This document shows positions 36,970 through 49,357 of a stretch of 64,000 nt of DNA, one piece after another; within the stretch, counting starts at the first letter, position 1, and every line of letters starts with the position of its first letter. The stretch comes from Amphiduros pacificus (lineage: Eukaryota > Annelida > Polychaeta > Phyllodocida > Hesionidae). The notes below the pieces were generated by a model. The model was not told where the DNA came from and ran no database searches. It worked only from the letters and a program-made list of their open reading frames with translations. The stretch spans positions 70,252,570 to 70,316,569 of the forward strand of contig OX439000.1 of the NCBI GenBank assembly GCA_949316495.1, in the 5' to 3' direction. A program made the translations under genes and the position numbers.

Positions 36970-38064
36970 TGTCCCATCTTCATCATAAAGTTGACTGTTT
37001 AAAATAAGTTATGAGTCTGCTGTGTGGTGGAAACTAAAATTCTAGGTCATTTACATAATTGTCTTTATAAATTCAAAATATAATTAAGTTCATGATGATC
37101 ACTTCTTAATTGCGTCAAGCTGGAATTAGGCTCCGCCCACTTTTAGAGATGCTCATGCTGCAATGAATAATTGATGACATGTCTTGCATTTGAATGATGA
37201 GGTTTCTTCTTTATTGATATAACACTTATAATGATGTGTCCTTTTAAGATATACCATCAACGTAAGTCAAGGATAAGACACAATAGAGGTTTGTCCCGAT
37301 ATATCATCAACAGAAGCCAAGTATGAGACACAGTATAAAGGCTATGTTCTTGTAGAGTGTTGTGATAATGAAGGAAGCATTCAGTATCAGTCTCAGTGTG
37401 GGTGGGCAAGGTGTTTTGAGGTCTATGTAATTTGATGTTATGACACCAGATGGGGCTTGGCAAGCTGAGATATACCCCAACATGGGCACATCCGTTTCTT
37501 TATTGATTCACAGGATTAGGGGAAGAATGTAAAAACATCAAAGTTCTTCAATGACCTCTCTCGGTGTGATAGGCTGACTATAAACTGAGGTGCTTGAGTT
37601 GATTCTCAGTGTTCTTTTATGAGGTGCTATTTATGTGAAAAGTAGAGAGATAGTGGCAGGCTCTAGAAGCAGGCAAGGGCAGGGTGTCACGCAGGCTTCG
37701 GGGTCGGGGTGTCATGCAGGCTGCAGAGGCCGGCAAGGGCGGGGTGTCATGCAGCCCACTTCCTGCATTGCACATTTACCTTGCTGGATACCAAGCTACT
37801 CATGTGATGCCCAGGAATTTAGCCAGTGCAGGATCGCTCCTAATTGCAGGCATTACATTGTAATAAGCTGGTGTGAGGGTGATGGGAAGTACCCATGTGA
37901 TAAGATAAGTAGGTCGGTATGATGTATGGAGAGGAAGGCTGCTTGTCACATCATATCCATTATCATAATACCATTCCCTCAAAATCAGTAAAGACACTGA
38001 CCAGTGGCTTTACACATCAAAATGAATGCAGGTACATGTCTCAATGCTCAAGAGTACACAGAGA

Positions 38065-38660
38065 TGTGATGGGCAATATCTGGTACAATATAGATACTGT
38101 AAGTGATGAGCAATATCTGACACAATATAGATAAATCATGGGCAATATCTGGCACAATATAGATACTGTAAGTCATGGGCAATATCTGGCACAATATAGA
38201 TCAGTGATGGGCAATATCAGGCACAATATAGATACTGTAAGTCATGGGCAATATCTGGCACAATATAGATAAATCATGGGCAATATCTGGCACAATATAG
38301 ATCAGTGATGGGCAATATCAGGCACAATATAGATAAGTGATGGTCAATATCAGGCACAATATAGATAAGTGATGGTCAATATCAGGCACAATATAGATAA
38401 GTGATGGTCAATATCAGGCATAATATAGATACTGTAAGTCATGGGCAATATCAGGCACAATATAGATATCGTAAGTGATGGGCAATATCAGGCACAATAT
38501 TGCTAAGTTATGGGCAGTATCAGGCACAATATAGATACTGTAAGTGATGGGCAATATCAGGCACAATACAGATAAGTGATGGGCAATATCAGGCACAATA
38601 TAGATAAGTGATGGGCAATATCAGGCACAATATAGATAAGTGATGGGCAAGTTCATTTCA
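38065..38660. repeat. 32-bp minisatellite, about 18 copies
   Basis: Unit core GGGCAATATCAGGCACAATA followed by TAGATAAGTGAT. A longer variant has ACTGTAAGTCAT in place of AAGTGAT. Related but degraded units continue to about 38890. Confidence 0.94.
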
Positions 38661-41234
38661 AAATAGACAGTATTGAAATATGTTGGTGAAAATTGTTGAG
38701 ACACTGAGATATACAATATTGATATGTGAGCCAAGTACAGATGCAGTATATATAAATGATGGGCAGTACATATACATTGTAGATATATGGTAGGCAAGTA
38801 CGTATACAGTATAGATATATGATGGACAAGGAAATATATAATATCAATATATGATGGGCAAGTACCTATATGATATAGAGATTTAATGTATATTATAAGG
38901 AATAGAGGTGTGTCAGGCAGATAGAGATTCAATATAGAGATGTCATCACTGATCACATCATCAATCTATTTTTCTCTGCTCTAATCTTATTTCTCAGTTC
39001 ATTACCATCTGAGACCAAAGCAAGAGCACAACATTAATTGACATCTCATCATTCAAATAAGAAGTTACTTTTTTTTAGTCCTCCAGAAGATCTGCTTTCA
39101 GATCTCTGACCTACAATGTTGAAAATGATAATCGGCTGAATTTGAGCAAAGTAGCCAAGACAATGGTGATCGAAATAATGGAAGTTTTGTGTGCAAGTAG
39201 ATGCCGTCTAGGATTGCATGTAAAGGTTTGGGCAGTTGATTGGGACTGGGTCTGCTACAAGACAGGGGTCATGACCACTACAAGCTGCCCATAGAACTTG
39301 CCCTGACCAACGCATAATGACCCAAGCATTTGATGGATCACTCCGGATACAAGGTCGCCATTGGCGGGCATATCAGGCCACCCAGCGAGCCTCAGTCTGC
39401 CTTAATTGATGTGTTTGAATGGGGTTGATATAATGTTGTTGCATAGCTGGCCTGGGAGATGGGAAGGTCCTTGATGATGCTGACCTTACCTATGGCTGTG
39501 ACATGGCAGGCCGCCAGCTCCAGGCTCAGACACCAATGCACTACATGAAAGAATGAAAGACGGCTGCTATCAGATAGAATTACAGACAAGACCATAAAAA
39601 GTCCCCAACATAAACCTTTAATCTTCTCCTACATTGATTTCTCCTGAATAATAGCTAAATATCACAGTCAAACATAAAGGACTTGCAGTCAATATGAAAT
39701 GATACTGAAATGAAAAGCACAGTATAGAAGTCATACATAGATATTTTTTTTTATTTAAAAATATATTACTTACAAAGATATTCAATATTGATTTATAGGG
39801 ATGATTTTTGCTGTCAACTGACCAGCATTCACACTTCAGTAAGCAATATATTATTTGATATCAGTCTTCATTAAGGCTTAGGGAAAGGCAGTGAAATGTA
39901 TGCCAGCATTAATCACAAAGATTAGAGATTTATCCATTCAAATAGTTCTCGTTACATTACGGTCTTCATTATATTAAGGCCTTATTGGTAAGAATAATAA
40001 GGATAACATTTTGCTTGTATACATGGTGTTGATGTTGAAGTTGTCATGAGTCACACTTAACTAAGTTAGTAGTTACCATAGCGACTGTTCTTACCACACA
40101 AGTTGGTATCACAGCAACATTCCTGCTTTGTGAAGAGCCTGGGGAGCTGAGCAGAAATTGACTGTGTTATCTTTTGGGGACCAAGAGGTCCTACTGAGGA
40201 GCAAATACAATGCTTGGGTAGGACAGGAATCTGTGTTCTAGTGTAGATAGACACAATTAGAGCAATCCCTAGCTTACAGCAAGGTCATCTTGACCGGTGT
40301 CGAGCAAATCTGGCTGATTCCGGATGGTGTGGAGGGCTTGGAGGAGACAAGCTGGGGCACAGATAGTTATGTCTGCAAGATTGGGGTGATGCTCATGGCC
40401 ACGCCCGGCAGCCACGCCCGGCAACCACCCGTGGTCAGACATGACCCAACTAACCTGGCCCCTGCCCGACACATATTGGTCATCTTGTCACGCTGACCGG
40501 TGGAGTGGACAGGACAAGATTAGGGTGTGATGAGATGGTAGATTCTGGCTTGACCAAACAGGACCTTACAGACATTCTCATCTCACACTAATTGCATTTC
40601 CACACCAATTTCAAACCCAACTTTTTTGCTTGCCCGATCAGAGCATATTACCATTCGTCTGGCGATGCAGCCAGAAACCAAGAACAGCTTTAATTTGGGG
40701 GAAGGGTCAAATTTAGTTCAATTTAGAGTGGTTGTTGGCCAACAAATTGATTTTGTTGAACTTAGCAGCCACAGAGGTAGCAGACGGGAGGGAGAGTGGA
40801 TAACGGTTGGAAGACTCTGGCCACTAACAATGGAGGAGGCAGCCCCCTAATACAATAGCAATGGAAGCATATGCAGTATTGATGAAGCTATGGCCCCATG
40901 TCAAGCTGTCACATCACTGCAGGTTAAAGTAGAACATAAGATGAGATTATATTCTGCAGTCTATGCCCACAGGGCCTCAAGCACTATTACCAGCCTAAAG
41001 AATGGGTCTAAAACAAGGATCTGTGCTTGGTGCATACTGATTGAGATTGGCAATGACTGTGGTGAGACTGGCAGCTCCCAGCCAGACCTCCTTGTGTATA
41101 TCTGCCCAGCATTGAGGCTTTGTTCTGCCATTAACTTGTGACAAAATAAGTCTGTGTGGCTCACCTTGATAGCAGCCTCACAAATGCTCTGCATTCCAAT
41201 ACACATTGACAATGACTCTTAGTCATCAAAGTGC

Positions 41235-41248
41235 ACACCAGGGGGCAC
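41235..41248 (+). promoter_or_regulatory. CTCF-like motif ACACCAGGGGGCAC
   Basis: 13 of 14 positions match, in intron 4. Confidence 0.4.
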
Positions 41249-41877
41249 TGAGAACAGTGTGCAATAGCAATTATTGTTATTCTGAAAGCACTTTTATACA
41301 TGCTAATGGTACATGCACTATATATTGGAGTTGTAATTATCTGTGATATTTAGATGTAACACAAGTAGCTGCTAGTGACAAGAGATTAAGAATGTCATCT
41401 GTTGCCATAGTTACATGGAGGTGGGGATGACATAACAATTTTCAGTGTTGACTAAGTTTTACCAATAGAAATATGGTCTGCCACATTTTTAACCAGATCT
41501 GTTTTGATAATGTTTTACTTTTTGTCCAAACAAGAACACGTGGTTACACAGACATTGAAGATAACATAATCACATGAACACACAGCCCCTTAATATATTC
41601 AAGGTTGAGACATATACGCTTCTATAGACTCATTTGGTGCTAAAATCTTTCTTGGGGATTCTCTGAACTTTATTGTAACATTTTTAGTGTACAATTTTAT
41701 CTTTTGATGTCAAGTAATGTGTTCATACAAGGTTTTTAGATACATGATACATTAAGAGCTATGCATGCCGAGTGCTGCAGACAGGGGCAGCATAACTTCC
41801 AGCTACACTTGCCACAGGTTTGTCCTTGTCTTGTTTCTCTCTTATGGTTTACCATAACCGTTTGTTTCACCATATAG

Positions 41878-42072
41878 GTTGGTTTGACATCGACCACACT
41901 TCGCGGAAGAGTGGCAGGCGAGACCGGGACTCACGGTCACGGTCAAGGGACAGGGTGTCGGGAAGGTCACCAGACAAAGCAGAAAAAGGCAAGGGGAAGG
42001 GGCCAGGCTCAAAGAGCAAAGTTACGAACAAGTCTGCACAAGGCAAAAGTACTACCCAGACTAAAACAAAAG
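41878..42072 (+). CDS. Exon e: basic RS/Lys-rich tail segment
   Basis: Acceptor caccatatag, donor gtacgc, phase 1 on both sides (195 bp), so the exon could be skipped without a frameshift. It starts GWFDIDH and then becomes strongly basic: RDRDSRSRSRDR followed by KGKGKGPGSKSK and a Thr/Gln/Lys run. The composition suggests disorder, with possible nuclear-localisation or RNA/microtubule-affine function; this is inference from composition only. The 9.3 kb intron before it and 4.4 kb intron after it carry no other well-supported constitutive exon, although a possible cassette exon lies at 44459-44641. Confidence 0.85.
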
Positions 42073-42277
42073 GTACGCATAGAGTGCAGAGTGAGGCATG
42101 TGCCCACTTTGCCTGGCACCGTATGCCCTTCCTGCTGGACCCGCCCTCCAATATGCAACACTCACAACTCAACATGTGCAACCACAAATACATTGCACTT
42201 AGACTTTTCTGGAAACAAAAAAAGAAAGCTTTTCTAATAGCATATTCTTCATTTTGTCCTAATATTGTGACTTTCAA

Positions 42278-42311
<34 letters not shown>

Positions 42312-42314
42312 ATT
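42278..42314. repeat. (TA)n microsatellite
   Basis: Alternating TA tract broken by two TTTA/TTTATT interruptions, in intron 5. Confidence 0.95.
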
Positions 42315-43635
42315 TATTACTTAAAACAATCTTTGTGACTGCAAGAGATCGGTTGAAGTATGGAATTAGCAAGTTTGTATATTGGAGTTTGGTGCCTGGT
42401 CCTCCTGGGAAGAGGATATGTGATGCATTCACCACTGTGTTTAACACCTGTGTGTTACAAACCTGTTGGCCAATGCCAGTAATGATTCTATTGTCAAGAT
42501 TCTTTGTACTTAAAAATGTGATAAATCCAAATTCTTCTCAACTGCTGCAAATAAACAACAGTGAACCTCTCTTGAAAATTATAAATTAAAATTCTTTCCA
42601 TATACATAAACAGATGAATAGAATAAGCCTCAATAAGCAGTTGAAATCTGGCAAACCTGTTTAAACTGGGTATGTTGACCTTGTTAGGTAGCAAGTGCCT
42701 GCCATATTGGAATACAAATAATTTACATAACAAGATGGAGGACAATGAAGAAGGCAGCGAGTGATCAGTGGTTGCCGGGCGACCGCTGCCTGTATGCACA
42801 TGTGTGAAAAACATCACAAACTAATTGGCAGATATTCAAAGAGAACAAAATTAGTCAAAATATTATAATCTAAAAAGACCTAAAAAAAGGAAAATTGCAA
42901 AATGTTAAATAGCAGTTAATCTTGACGCATTATGTGACTTGTGATTTGGTCTCATTGGCAATGTATTCTGCATCATATAGCAGAATATTATAATCTTCAT
43001 GTGAAATTGTGTTGTTTGGATCTGTAATCATTATTAGAAATTATTGCTTTCCATGTAGTGTCATTGTGCACTGAAATGTTGGATACTCTTTATGTGCTGT
43101 TTGGCATATATATCTATATAACCCTATATATCGTCACAATGCATCAAATATCCTGCACCTCAAAGTGTGAACAATTTGAGCGCCGACAGCGTGTACAAGT
43201 GACTGTGTGAGACGGATGGGGTGTGAATGTGAAGGTGTGTGAATGCAGTGCAGACAGACATGACGGACAGCGTGTGTGATGATGTTTGCACTCAGCGTTG
43301 GCTAGGCAATCACTGTCCACAGTGCCAACTTACCCCTGAAGTGTTACCCTTTGGTTTTTATGTATATATTAAAGCCTTTATGATTAATTCACCTCCCTGA
43401 TTTGTTCACTTTTAGTCTCCACTCCCACCCTCACCATGTAGATTGTCATATGCCTCCAGACCCCTCATCACCACAACACCCTTTACATTTCACTTTTGCA
43501 CAACTTCCTTCAGTACTTATGAACGTCAACAAGGAAAACCTTAACCTCCAAATAAAAATGATCATTTATCAACCCAGTTAACTTTTCCCCTTCATATTTC
43601 CCAATTATAAAATACTGAAATATTTTTTCTTTCTT

Positions 43636-44050
43636 GTAAAGGCCAGATTCTGGTGATGAGTTTGTTATAAAGGCCATATATCTGGTGATGGGTTTATTAT
43701 AAAGGCCATATATCTGGTGATGGGTTTATTATAAAGGCCATATATCTGGTGATGGGTTTATTATAAAGGCCATATATCTGGTGATGGGTTTTTCATAAAG
43801 GCCAATTAGGTTATGGGGTAGCTGAGGCCGTGTATCTAGTGATTTTGTATAAAGGCCAAACACATGGTTATGGGTTTTGTGAAGGCTATATCAATGATGG
43901 GTTTCTTTAAAAGGACACATATCAGTTTCTTTAAAAGGTCATTCATTTGTTGATGGGCCTCTTATAAAGGCAATATGTCTGGGAATGGGTTTTCAAAGGT
44001 CATATATTGATGATGGGTCTCTTATAAAGGCCAAATAAAGGGAAAGGGTT
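43636..44050. repeat. 32-bp minisatellite, about 11 copies
   Basis: Unit core AAAGGCCATATATCTGGTGA followed by TGGGTTTATTAT. The first five copies are near-identical. Later copies decay rapidly, a one-sided decay pattern. Confidence 0.93.
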
Positions 44051-46140
44051 TTAAAATATATTCCCTTACAATGATTTTTCATTATTAACCCATGACAAAA
44101 TTTTACTAACAGTCAAACTATAAGAAAAATTATAACTTACAATATGGTGTTAAACCTACACAACATATCTTTCCTGTCAATCAAGAGAGCTTTACTTCAT
44201 TTGATAGTACCAAGTATATATTTGCAGCATTTTGTTTAATTTAGATATTGAATCAGTACAGATTATCAACAGTTGTTTCAAATGTCACTATTCTAACATT
44301 TTCTATTTTGCTGTTAACATTATTACTAAAATAAGTTATTAAAATTATATTGGATTATATAATTCATCCTTTCCAATAGTAATCTATTAAAATGATTTTT
44401 AATATGTAAGCTGTTGTATAAGTTAATTGATTGACTTTGTGGTCCCAGTCTGCCGCAGTGGAGGCCCTGTGCGGTGCCTATAGGGCCTCTTGTACTGTGA
44501 GACAATATGATAAACTGGAGCCAAGTATATTGTGTCCATCTTTGGGTGGCTCATTTCTAGGTCTATGTGGGCCCTGGTTGTTTGTCAAGCTTAGCACAAC
44601 TTCGTGGAAGCTTTGGCCCTACTGCCTACGATGCAGGCCCCGTAAGTGTGCCCCACCTTCATTCCACCCATTTCCTTTTCCTGCCATTTTACATTCCAAC
44701 TTTTTATCCATGGAGTTGACGTATGTTTTGTTCTCTTCTTCTTTCTGTCTGATTCACCCACTCACTGACTCTGCTACTCCTCCACTTTTGCATGGCCTAG
44801 CTGCACTGGTGCCCCATCTTTGCCTGCCCCTGCTGACACTCTCGCTGATCACATGGTCACACTGCTCGCACTCACAGTGAGGCCAAATGGGAATGAAACA
44901 ACACAATAAACGCACATCTTGAAGACAAACTCAAATAAAACAAAACACTGGACAGAAATTTTGAAAACCAACAAAAGACTTGGCATTAAGTTGCAAATAA
45001 TTTTATTGTGATAGTAGACATATATTTTCATGTTTTGTGTGTTTTGTGTGTTTAGATAGCATTTGATATTTTTTCTGTGAACACTTTTGTATATCAAATT
45101 ATTTTGTGAATCAATTTTGCAGACCATTTAGTGTAGTTTACTAACACCCCCTTAGGGGTAGGTGGACACTTGTATGTTTGTGGTAGTCAACACAACATGA
45201 GAGAGTTGGGGTAGGTTCAAGATGGGTCTGTGTCTTGCTGACGAAAAAAGGTTATTTGCCAAGGTCATGTGACCTTTGTTGCTATGATACCACAGAGGTT
45301 GTGATCACATGACACACTCAGCTCTCTGCATCTTTCAAGCTCACTCTTTTATATGTGTGTATTTTTCTTGTCCATTAAGCTTGGTTGTGTATTTTGTTTG
45401 TCATTATGCAGCATTGGTACACACAGGTACATACCTTAGATACATTTTAGGATAATCCCTCATATAAGCACAAATCCAACATACAAATGTGCACAAAAAA
45501 TCACCAGGTTCACATTTTCACAATCTAGATTTGCAAACAATCATTCTTCATCCTTATCTCAAATGAGTGGGAAAATAAACCAACCGTTGACCTTCATCAA
45601 TTGTAGCAACCTCAAATCTAATCCAAAAAATTACAATCATTACAAAACTGAAATGTTGGGGAAATGGTGTAAATGTGAGCTAGCTCTTGTGCACCAAGCT
45701 GGGGATGATGGTTCTGGGTTTGCAACATGCACGTAGATTGGTGTCAGTGTCTATACCTGAAGCATGAACTCCAAGTTTACGTTATCCGTGTGTGCTCATT
45801 CCTACTGTGCTGGTAACCATGTTTAGACCAATAACTGTAGAGTAAATCTTATATTAATAAAAAGTAAAAGATAGGAGTAAAGAACTATTAGCAAGCAACT
45901 AACATTTATATTATCTGTAATAATTATTCTCAATCAAATTATATTGGATAGCAATGATAGATATTAACAATATTGTATCTGATTTTGGTAGTTTTTTTCA
46001 AGAGGAATGCATAAAATAGTACAAGTTTATAGTCAGAAGTGAAGGAAAGGGTTTGCCATTTATAGTTCGGCTTCTTACATGTTTATCACTTTCGACTAAA
46101 TTGTTACTAATTTTTCCTCTTGCTTCTCTGTCACATCACA

Positions 46141-46158
46141 TATATATGTATTATATAT

Positions 46159-46216
<58 letters not shown>
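46141..46216. repeat. Long (TA)n microsatellite
   Basis: About 76 bp, the last 54 of which are uninterrupted TA. It lies 280 bp upstream of exon f. Confidence 0.96.
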
Positions 46217-46220
<4 letters not shown>

Positions 46221-46494
46221 GCCCTCTTCTAGCTGCATTCATGGCATGTTATCCAGAGCAAACTAAACCTTTCCTTCACTGCTATCTGCCATCCATTGCA
46301 CATGAGTAATGTTTGTCTTGTTATGAGCTTCACAGTGTTCTGACTGTATGGACTGGCTACAACATAACATACAGAAAAGCTAATGGGAATGGTGACACCA
46401 ATATATGTAATGGCTTGCTTCAGTAGAAGCTTCTGCAAGCACTGCATGTCACCAGCATACTAATACCTTGACTCATCTGTTTTTCTTTCTGTAG

Positions 46495-46994
46495 CGGAAC
46501 GTGCGGCAGTGGCAGCCGCTGCCGACCGTGACAGGACAAGTACCGGCCGGTCATCTCTCGACCGAGAAATGGTCCCTGTCATCAAAGAGGGAGAAGAGGA
46601 GAACGAGAAGAAGGAGGTGGCAGTCGCTCTCCCGGTTCCAATCGTGGAGGAGAGGAAGGAAGAGGACAGGAGAAGGAAAGAGGTGCTATTTGTGGAAAAG
46701 GCGCGCATCCTGTTGGAGGCAGAACTGGGTCAAGAGAGGATGGGTACCAGTGGCAAGCTGGGCCCTCTCCTGGCCCCACCAGGTTCCACAACTGGCACGC
46801 CAAAGAAGGCGGCACCTCAACCCACAGCCAATGGTCCAACGCGGATACCACAGCGCCGCGGTCCACTCAACCTCACTTTGGATCTATCGGTAACCAATAG
46901 CTGGTCTTCTGACTGGGAAGTACTAGGCAATCCAAGCTATGATGATGAGAACACGCCCCCCGGATCAGCGCTAGACTTCTCTTCTGCTGGGGCA
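46495..46994 (+). CDS. Exon f: charged, helix-like tail segment with a TxIP motif
   Basis: Acceptor ttctttctgtag, phase 1 in. The chosen donor is gtgagt after GCA at 46994, phase 0. The first third is Ala/Arg rich (ERAAVAAAADRDR), followed by RSSLDRE and a highly charged Glu/Lys/Arg segment about 65 residues long, compatible with a single helix or short coiled coil. TRIP at 46839-46850 is an [S/T]xIP-type motif with following Arg residues. A second possible donor (gtaacc at 46890) is also phase 0 and would remove 35 residues. I prefer the longer form because the extra codons read as normal protein and gtgagt is the better donor. Confidence 0.87.
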
Positions 46995-47498
46995 GTGAGT
47001 GGATTTCAGGATCAGCAAAGCAGACAAATAGCATGCTCCTTTGTCTTGCTGCCGCAAACAAAAACAGGGATCTCTTCGGCTCTCATACCCGGGTTTTGGA
47101 TATCGTTGGGCTCTTATACGATCCTCCGATCCCCTGTAGTTGACATGTTTGCTTTGCAGTTCAAGAAATCCATTTTTGTCAAAATTATGCAGAAAAGAAC
47201 TGGCAAAATTTCAAAATTCAAAATTTGCTTGCAGATCATCAAATGAACCAAAGCCAAACTTTTGCATGTTATTTATAGCATGGAGCTGCATACCAATTCT
47301 TAAATTGTTCCCAATCCACTCGCCCCACCTAATAGTGCCCTTCTTATATCTTAATAAGATTATAAAGGAATGCTATATATTTAATGTAAATCAGAGAAAA
47401 GGTTAATATTTCATATCTTTATTGGTTTTTTAAATTTTCTTAGCCAAAATAATCTCCTGCAACATTTAATTGAATTTGTGTTTTTGCATGTGTTTCAG
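46995..47498 (+). other. Intron 6 (504 bp, phase 0)
   Basis: Donor gtgagt, acceptor tgtttcag. The exon f frame stays open about 250 bases into it, reading basic and hydrophobic residues without any motif. I see nothing else. Confidence 0.8.
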
Positions 47499-48787
47499 AA
47501 GCCGCCACCTTTAAGTCCTACAACCAAGATTGCAGTGCCCAGTGAAGAAAAGGATGGCACAGTTAAGTCTCGGACTCAGCCAATACGGCCCACCTCTTTG
47601 CCATGTAACAATGCCAACAATCCCTATGGCAGGACTAATGAGACACTGGAAGGCGACACAGTAGATGCCGCCGACAAAGCTACGGGTGCTATTCCTAAAA
47701 AGTCGAACACAAACATTGTGGTGGCACCAAAGGCCACTCCGGAGGATCTTACACTTACCACTTTCAGTTCCAGTTCTTCAGAAGCCAATCTGGATACTAT
47801 GCAACAGGAAATGCTCAACGCGTCAGAGGAGAAGTTATTAACAAAGCAGAACAAAGCCGAACCACCAGACAGCCTCAAAAACCCTCCTATTAGCCAAAAG
47901 TTGGAGGCAGCTGGAGCTAGTTCAGAAAAAGAAGGACCCTCAGAGTCCAAACTTAAAGGTCTGAGGAACTTCTTATTATTCAAACATGTGACAGACTCAG
48001 CTGAGAAGGACAAATATGACAGCAATTGGAGCCAGCTGTCACGGGGTAGCTTATTGTCCCAGAGTTCTCAAAGTGGTGGAAGCCAAGTGACTTGTACGAA
48101 GGGCTCTGGTTTTATATCAGCCTCAAATAGTACAAACCCCAATTCCAACACATGTCTTCTGCCTAAGAGTGGCTCAGAACCTCTCACTGCTGGGGGCTTA
48201 GACAACCGGCAGCTTGCCAACCCCTCTTCCTCTAAAGGCAAGTCATTACTATCAGGAGTTAAAGAGAAGGAGTGCTATGTCTGTGGTCTTAGTCCAAGTA
48301 GCCCAACTTACATGGATCGCCATAAAAAGTTCTGTCACACAGGTGCACATGCACTGGATGTATTTGTGAGTCCTGATGAGAACCCCAGTCCCACAGGCTT
48401 TCTGTGGCGCCCAGTGATGGCCAGTACTTCATCGCCCCATGCCAGTCCCTCTGGTGGCTCCCCAGGACCAGAGAGTCCCGTTTTCAAGTTCCCCCACGTG
48501 GGAGCGGGCACTCCCCGTGTACCTATGCAAACTCCAATAGCCACAATTGAGGATTATATGACAGATGATGAGGACGAGGACGATGATGAGGAGGATTACT
48601 GCCATAATAAACCCCTCATTCCTTGTAGAATCAAAGGTGACCCCACAGCTAGGTCAGCAAATGCTGCTTCATCTGTTAAAAGGACTCCTAATCGGGCAGT
48701 GGAGCGAAAGAAACAACCTTCAAGGGAAAAATACAAAAAGTACTCCACAAATGGAGTGTTCACACAAGTGCCAGATACAAGTATGAG
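47499..48787 (+). CDS. Exon g: large Ser-rich tail exon with C2HC motif and acidic run
   Basis: Acceptor tgtttcag, donor gtaagt, phase 0 in and 2 out, 1,289 bp and the largest exon. It starts KPPPLSPTTK. The first half is Ser/Thr/Pro/Gln-rich and likely disordered. At 48273-48335 is C-x2-C-x12-H-x3-C, the spacing of small C2HC zinc knuckles, followed by HTGAHALDVF and GFLWRPVM. Near the end, DYMTDDEDEDDDEED (about 48552-48597) is strongly acidic and is followed by CHNKPLIPCR and a basic Lys/Arg stretch. The open frame extends 21 bases upstream of the acceptor, which is intron. No known HUNK carries a zinc knuckle as far as I recall. Confidence 0.93.
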
Positions 48788-49034
48788 GTAAGTTGTAGAG
48801 CAGTCATTTGTTTTCTACCTTCCATGGACAGGTATGTACCAGAAAGCCAGCAGGGTAATACTGCATGCAGCAATAAGTAATCATCTGCATTACTTGATTG
48901 CAGTACTCTGTGTTTATTTACAGTTATTGTAGAATTGTGTCCAAATGATTAGTTAGTGTGTATATTTGTATATATTATATGGAAATGCACCATATATACA
49001 ATGATGTGATGTAATTAGTATAAATGGTGGTGCT

Positions 49035-49270
49035 AATGTTATATTAAGGAGATATATGTAATAGTCAGTGTTTATGTAATAATCAGTGCTATAATGATAA
49101 GATTAGTGATTATTAACTGGTCAGTGGTAATGTATTAATTAGTGGTTCTGTTAATCAGTGGATTTCTTAATCAGTGGCTATATATTATAATCAGTGGTTA
49201 CCGGTATATGTAATAACCTTCATTTACATGTCATAATCAGTTGTATGTATCAATCCGAATAGTTGTGATT
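49035..49270. repeat. Degraded tandem repeat on AATCAGTGG
   Basis: About nine loose copies of a 20-30 bp unit (AATCAGTGGTTATGTAAT-like) in intron 7. Confidence 0.5.
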
Positions 49271-49344
49271 TTCAGTGGCTACATATTGGTTCAGGTTAAG
49301 AAAAACTGTGCTTATTGTAACCCTATCGCTCAAATTTAATTGAT

Positions 49345-49357
49345 GCCCCCCCCCCCC
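49345..49357 (+). repeat. Poly-C run (13 C)
   Basis: Homopolymer ending in CAG inside intron 7. It resembles a polypyrimidine-AG but no exon follows. Confidence 0.85.

Larger units (their letters stand above)
32563..41877 (+). other. Intron 4 (9,315 bp, phase 1)
   Basis: The longest intron. Contains degraded tandem repeats at 33060-33800, 34905-35320 and 36195-36560, a 32-bp array at 38065-38660 with a degraded tail to 38890, a tRNA A-box-like site on the minus strand (36958-36969), a Ser-rich open stretch at 35847-35944, homeodomain-like site clusters at 35400-35560, and CTCF-like (41235-41248) and RFX-like (34564-34577) motifs. 39000-41230 is unique DNA in which I see no gene. Confidence 0.85.
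42073..46494 (+). other. Intron 5 (4,422 bp, phase 1)
   Basis: Contains a (TA)n run at 42278-42314, unique AT-rich DNA to 43600, a 32-bp array at 43636-44050, a possible cassette exon at 44459-44641, unique DNA to 46080 and a long (TA)n tract at 46141-46216. Confidence 0.8.

Noticed and set aside
47478-47498. GTG-initiated start for exon g as an independent gene
   Set aside because: The upstream 21 bases are a polypyrimidine-AG acceptor, and phase and sequence continue from exon f.
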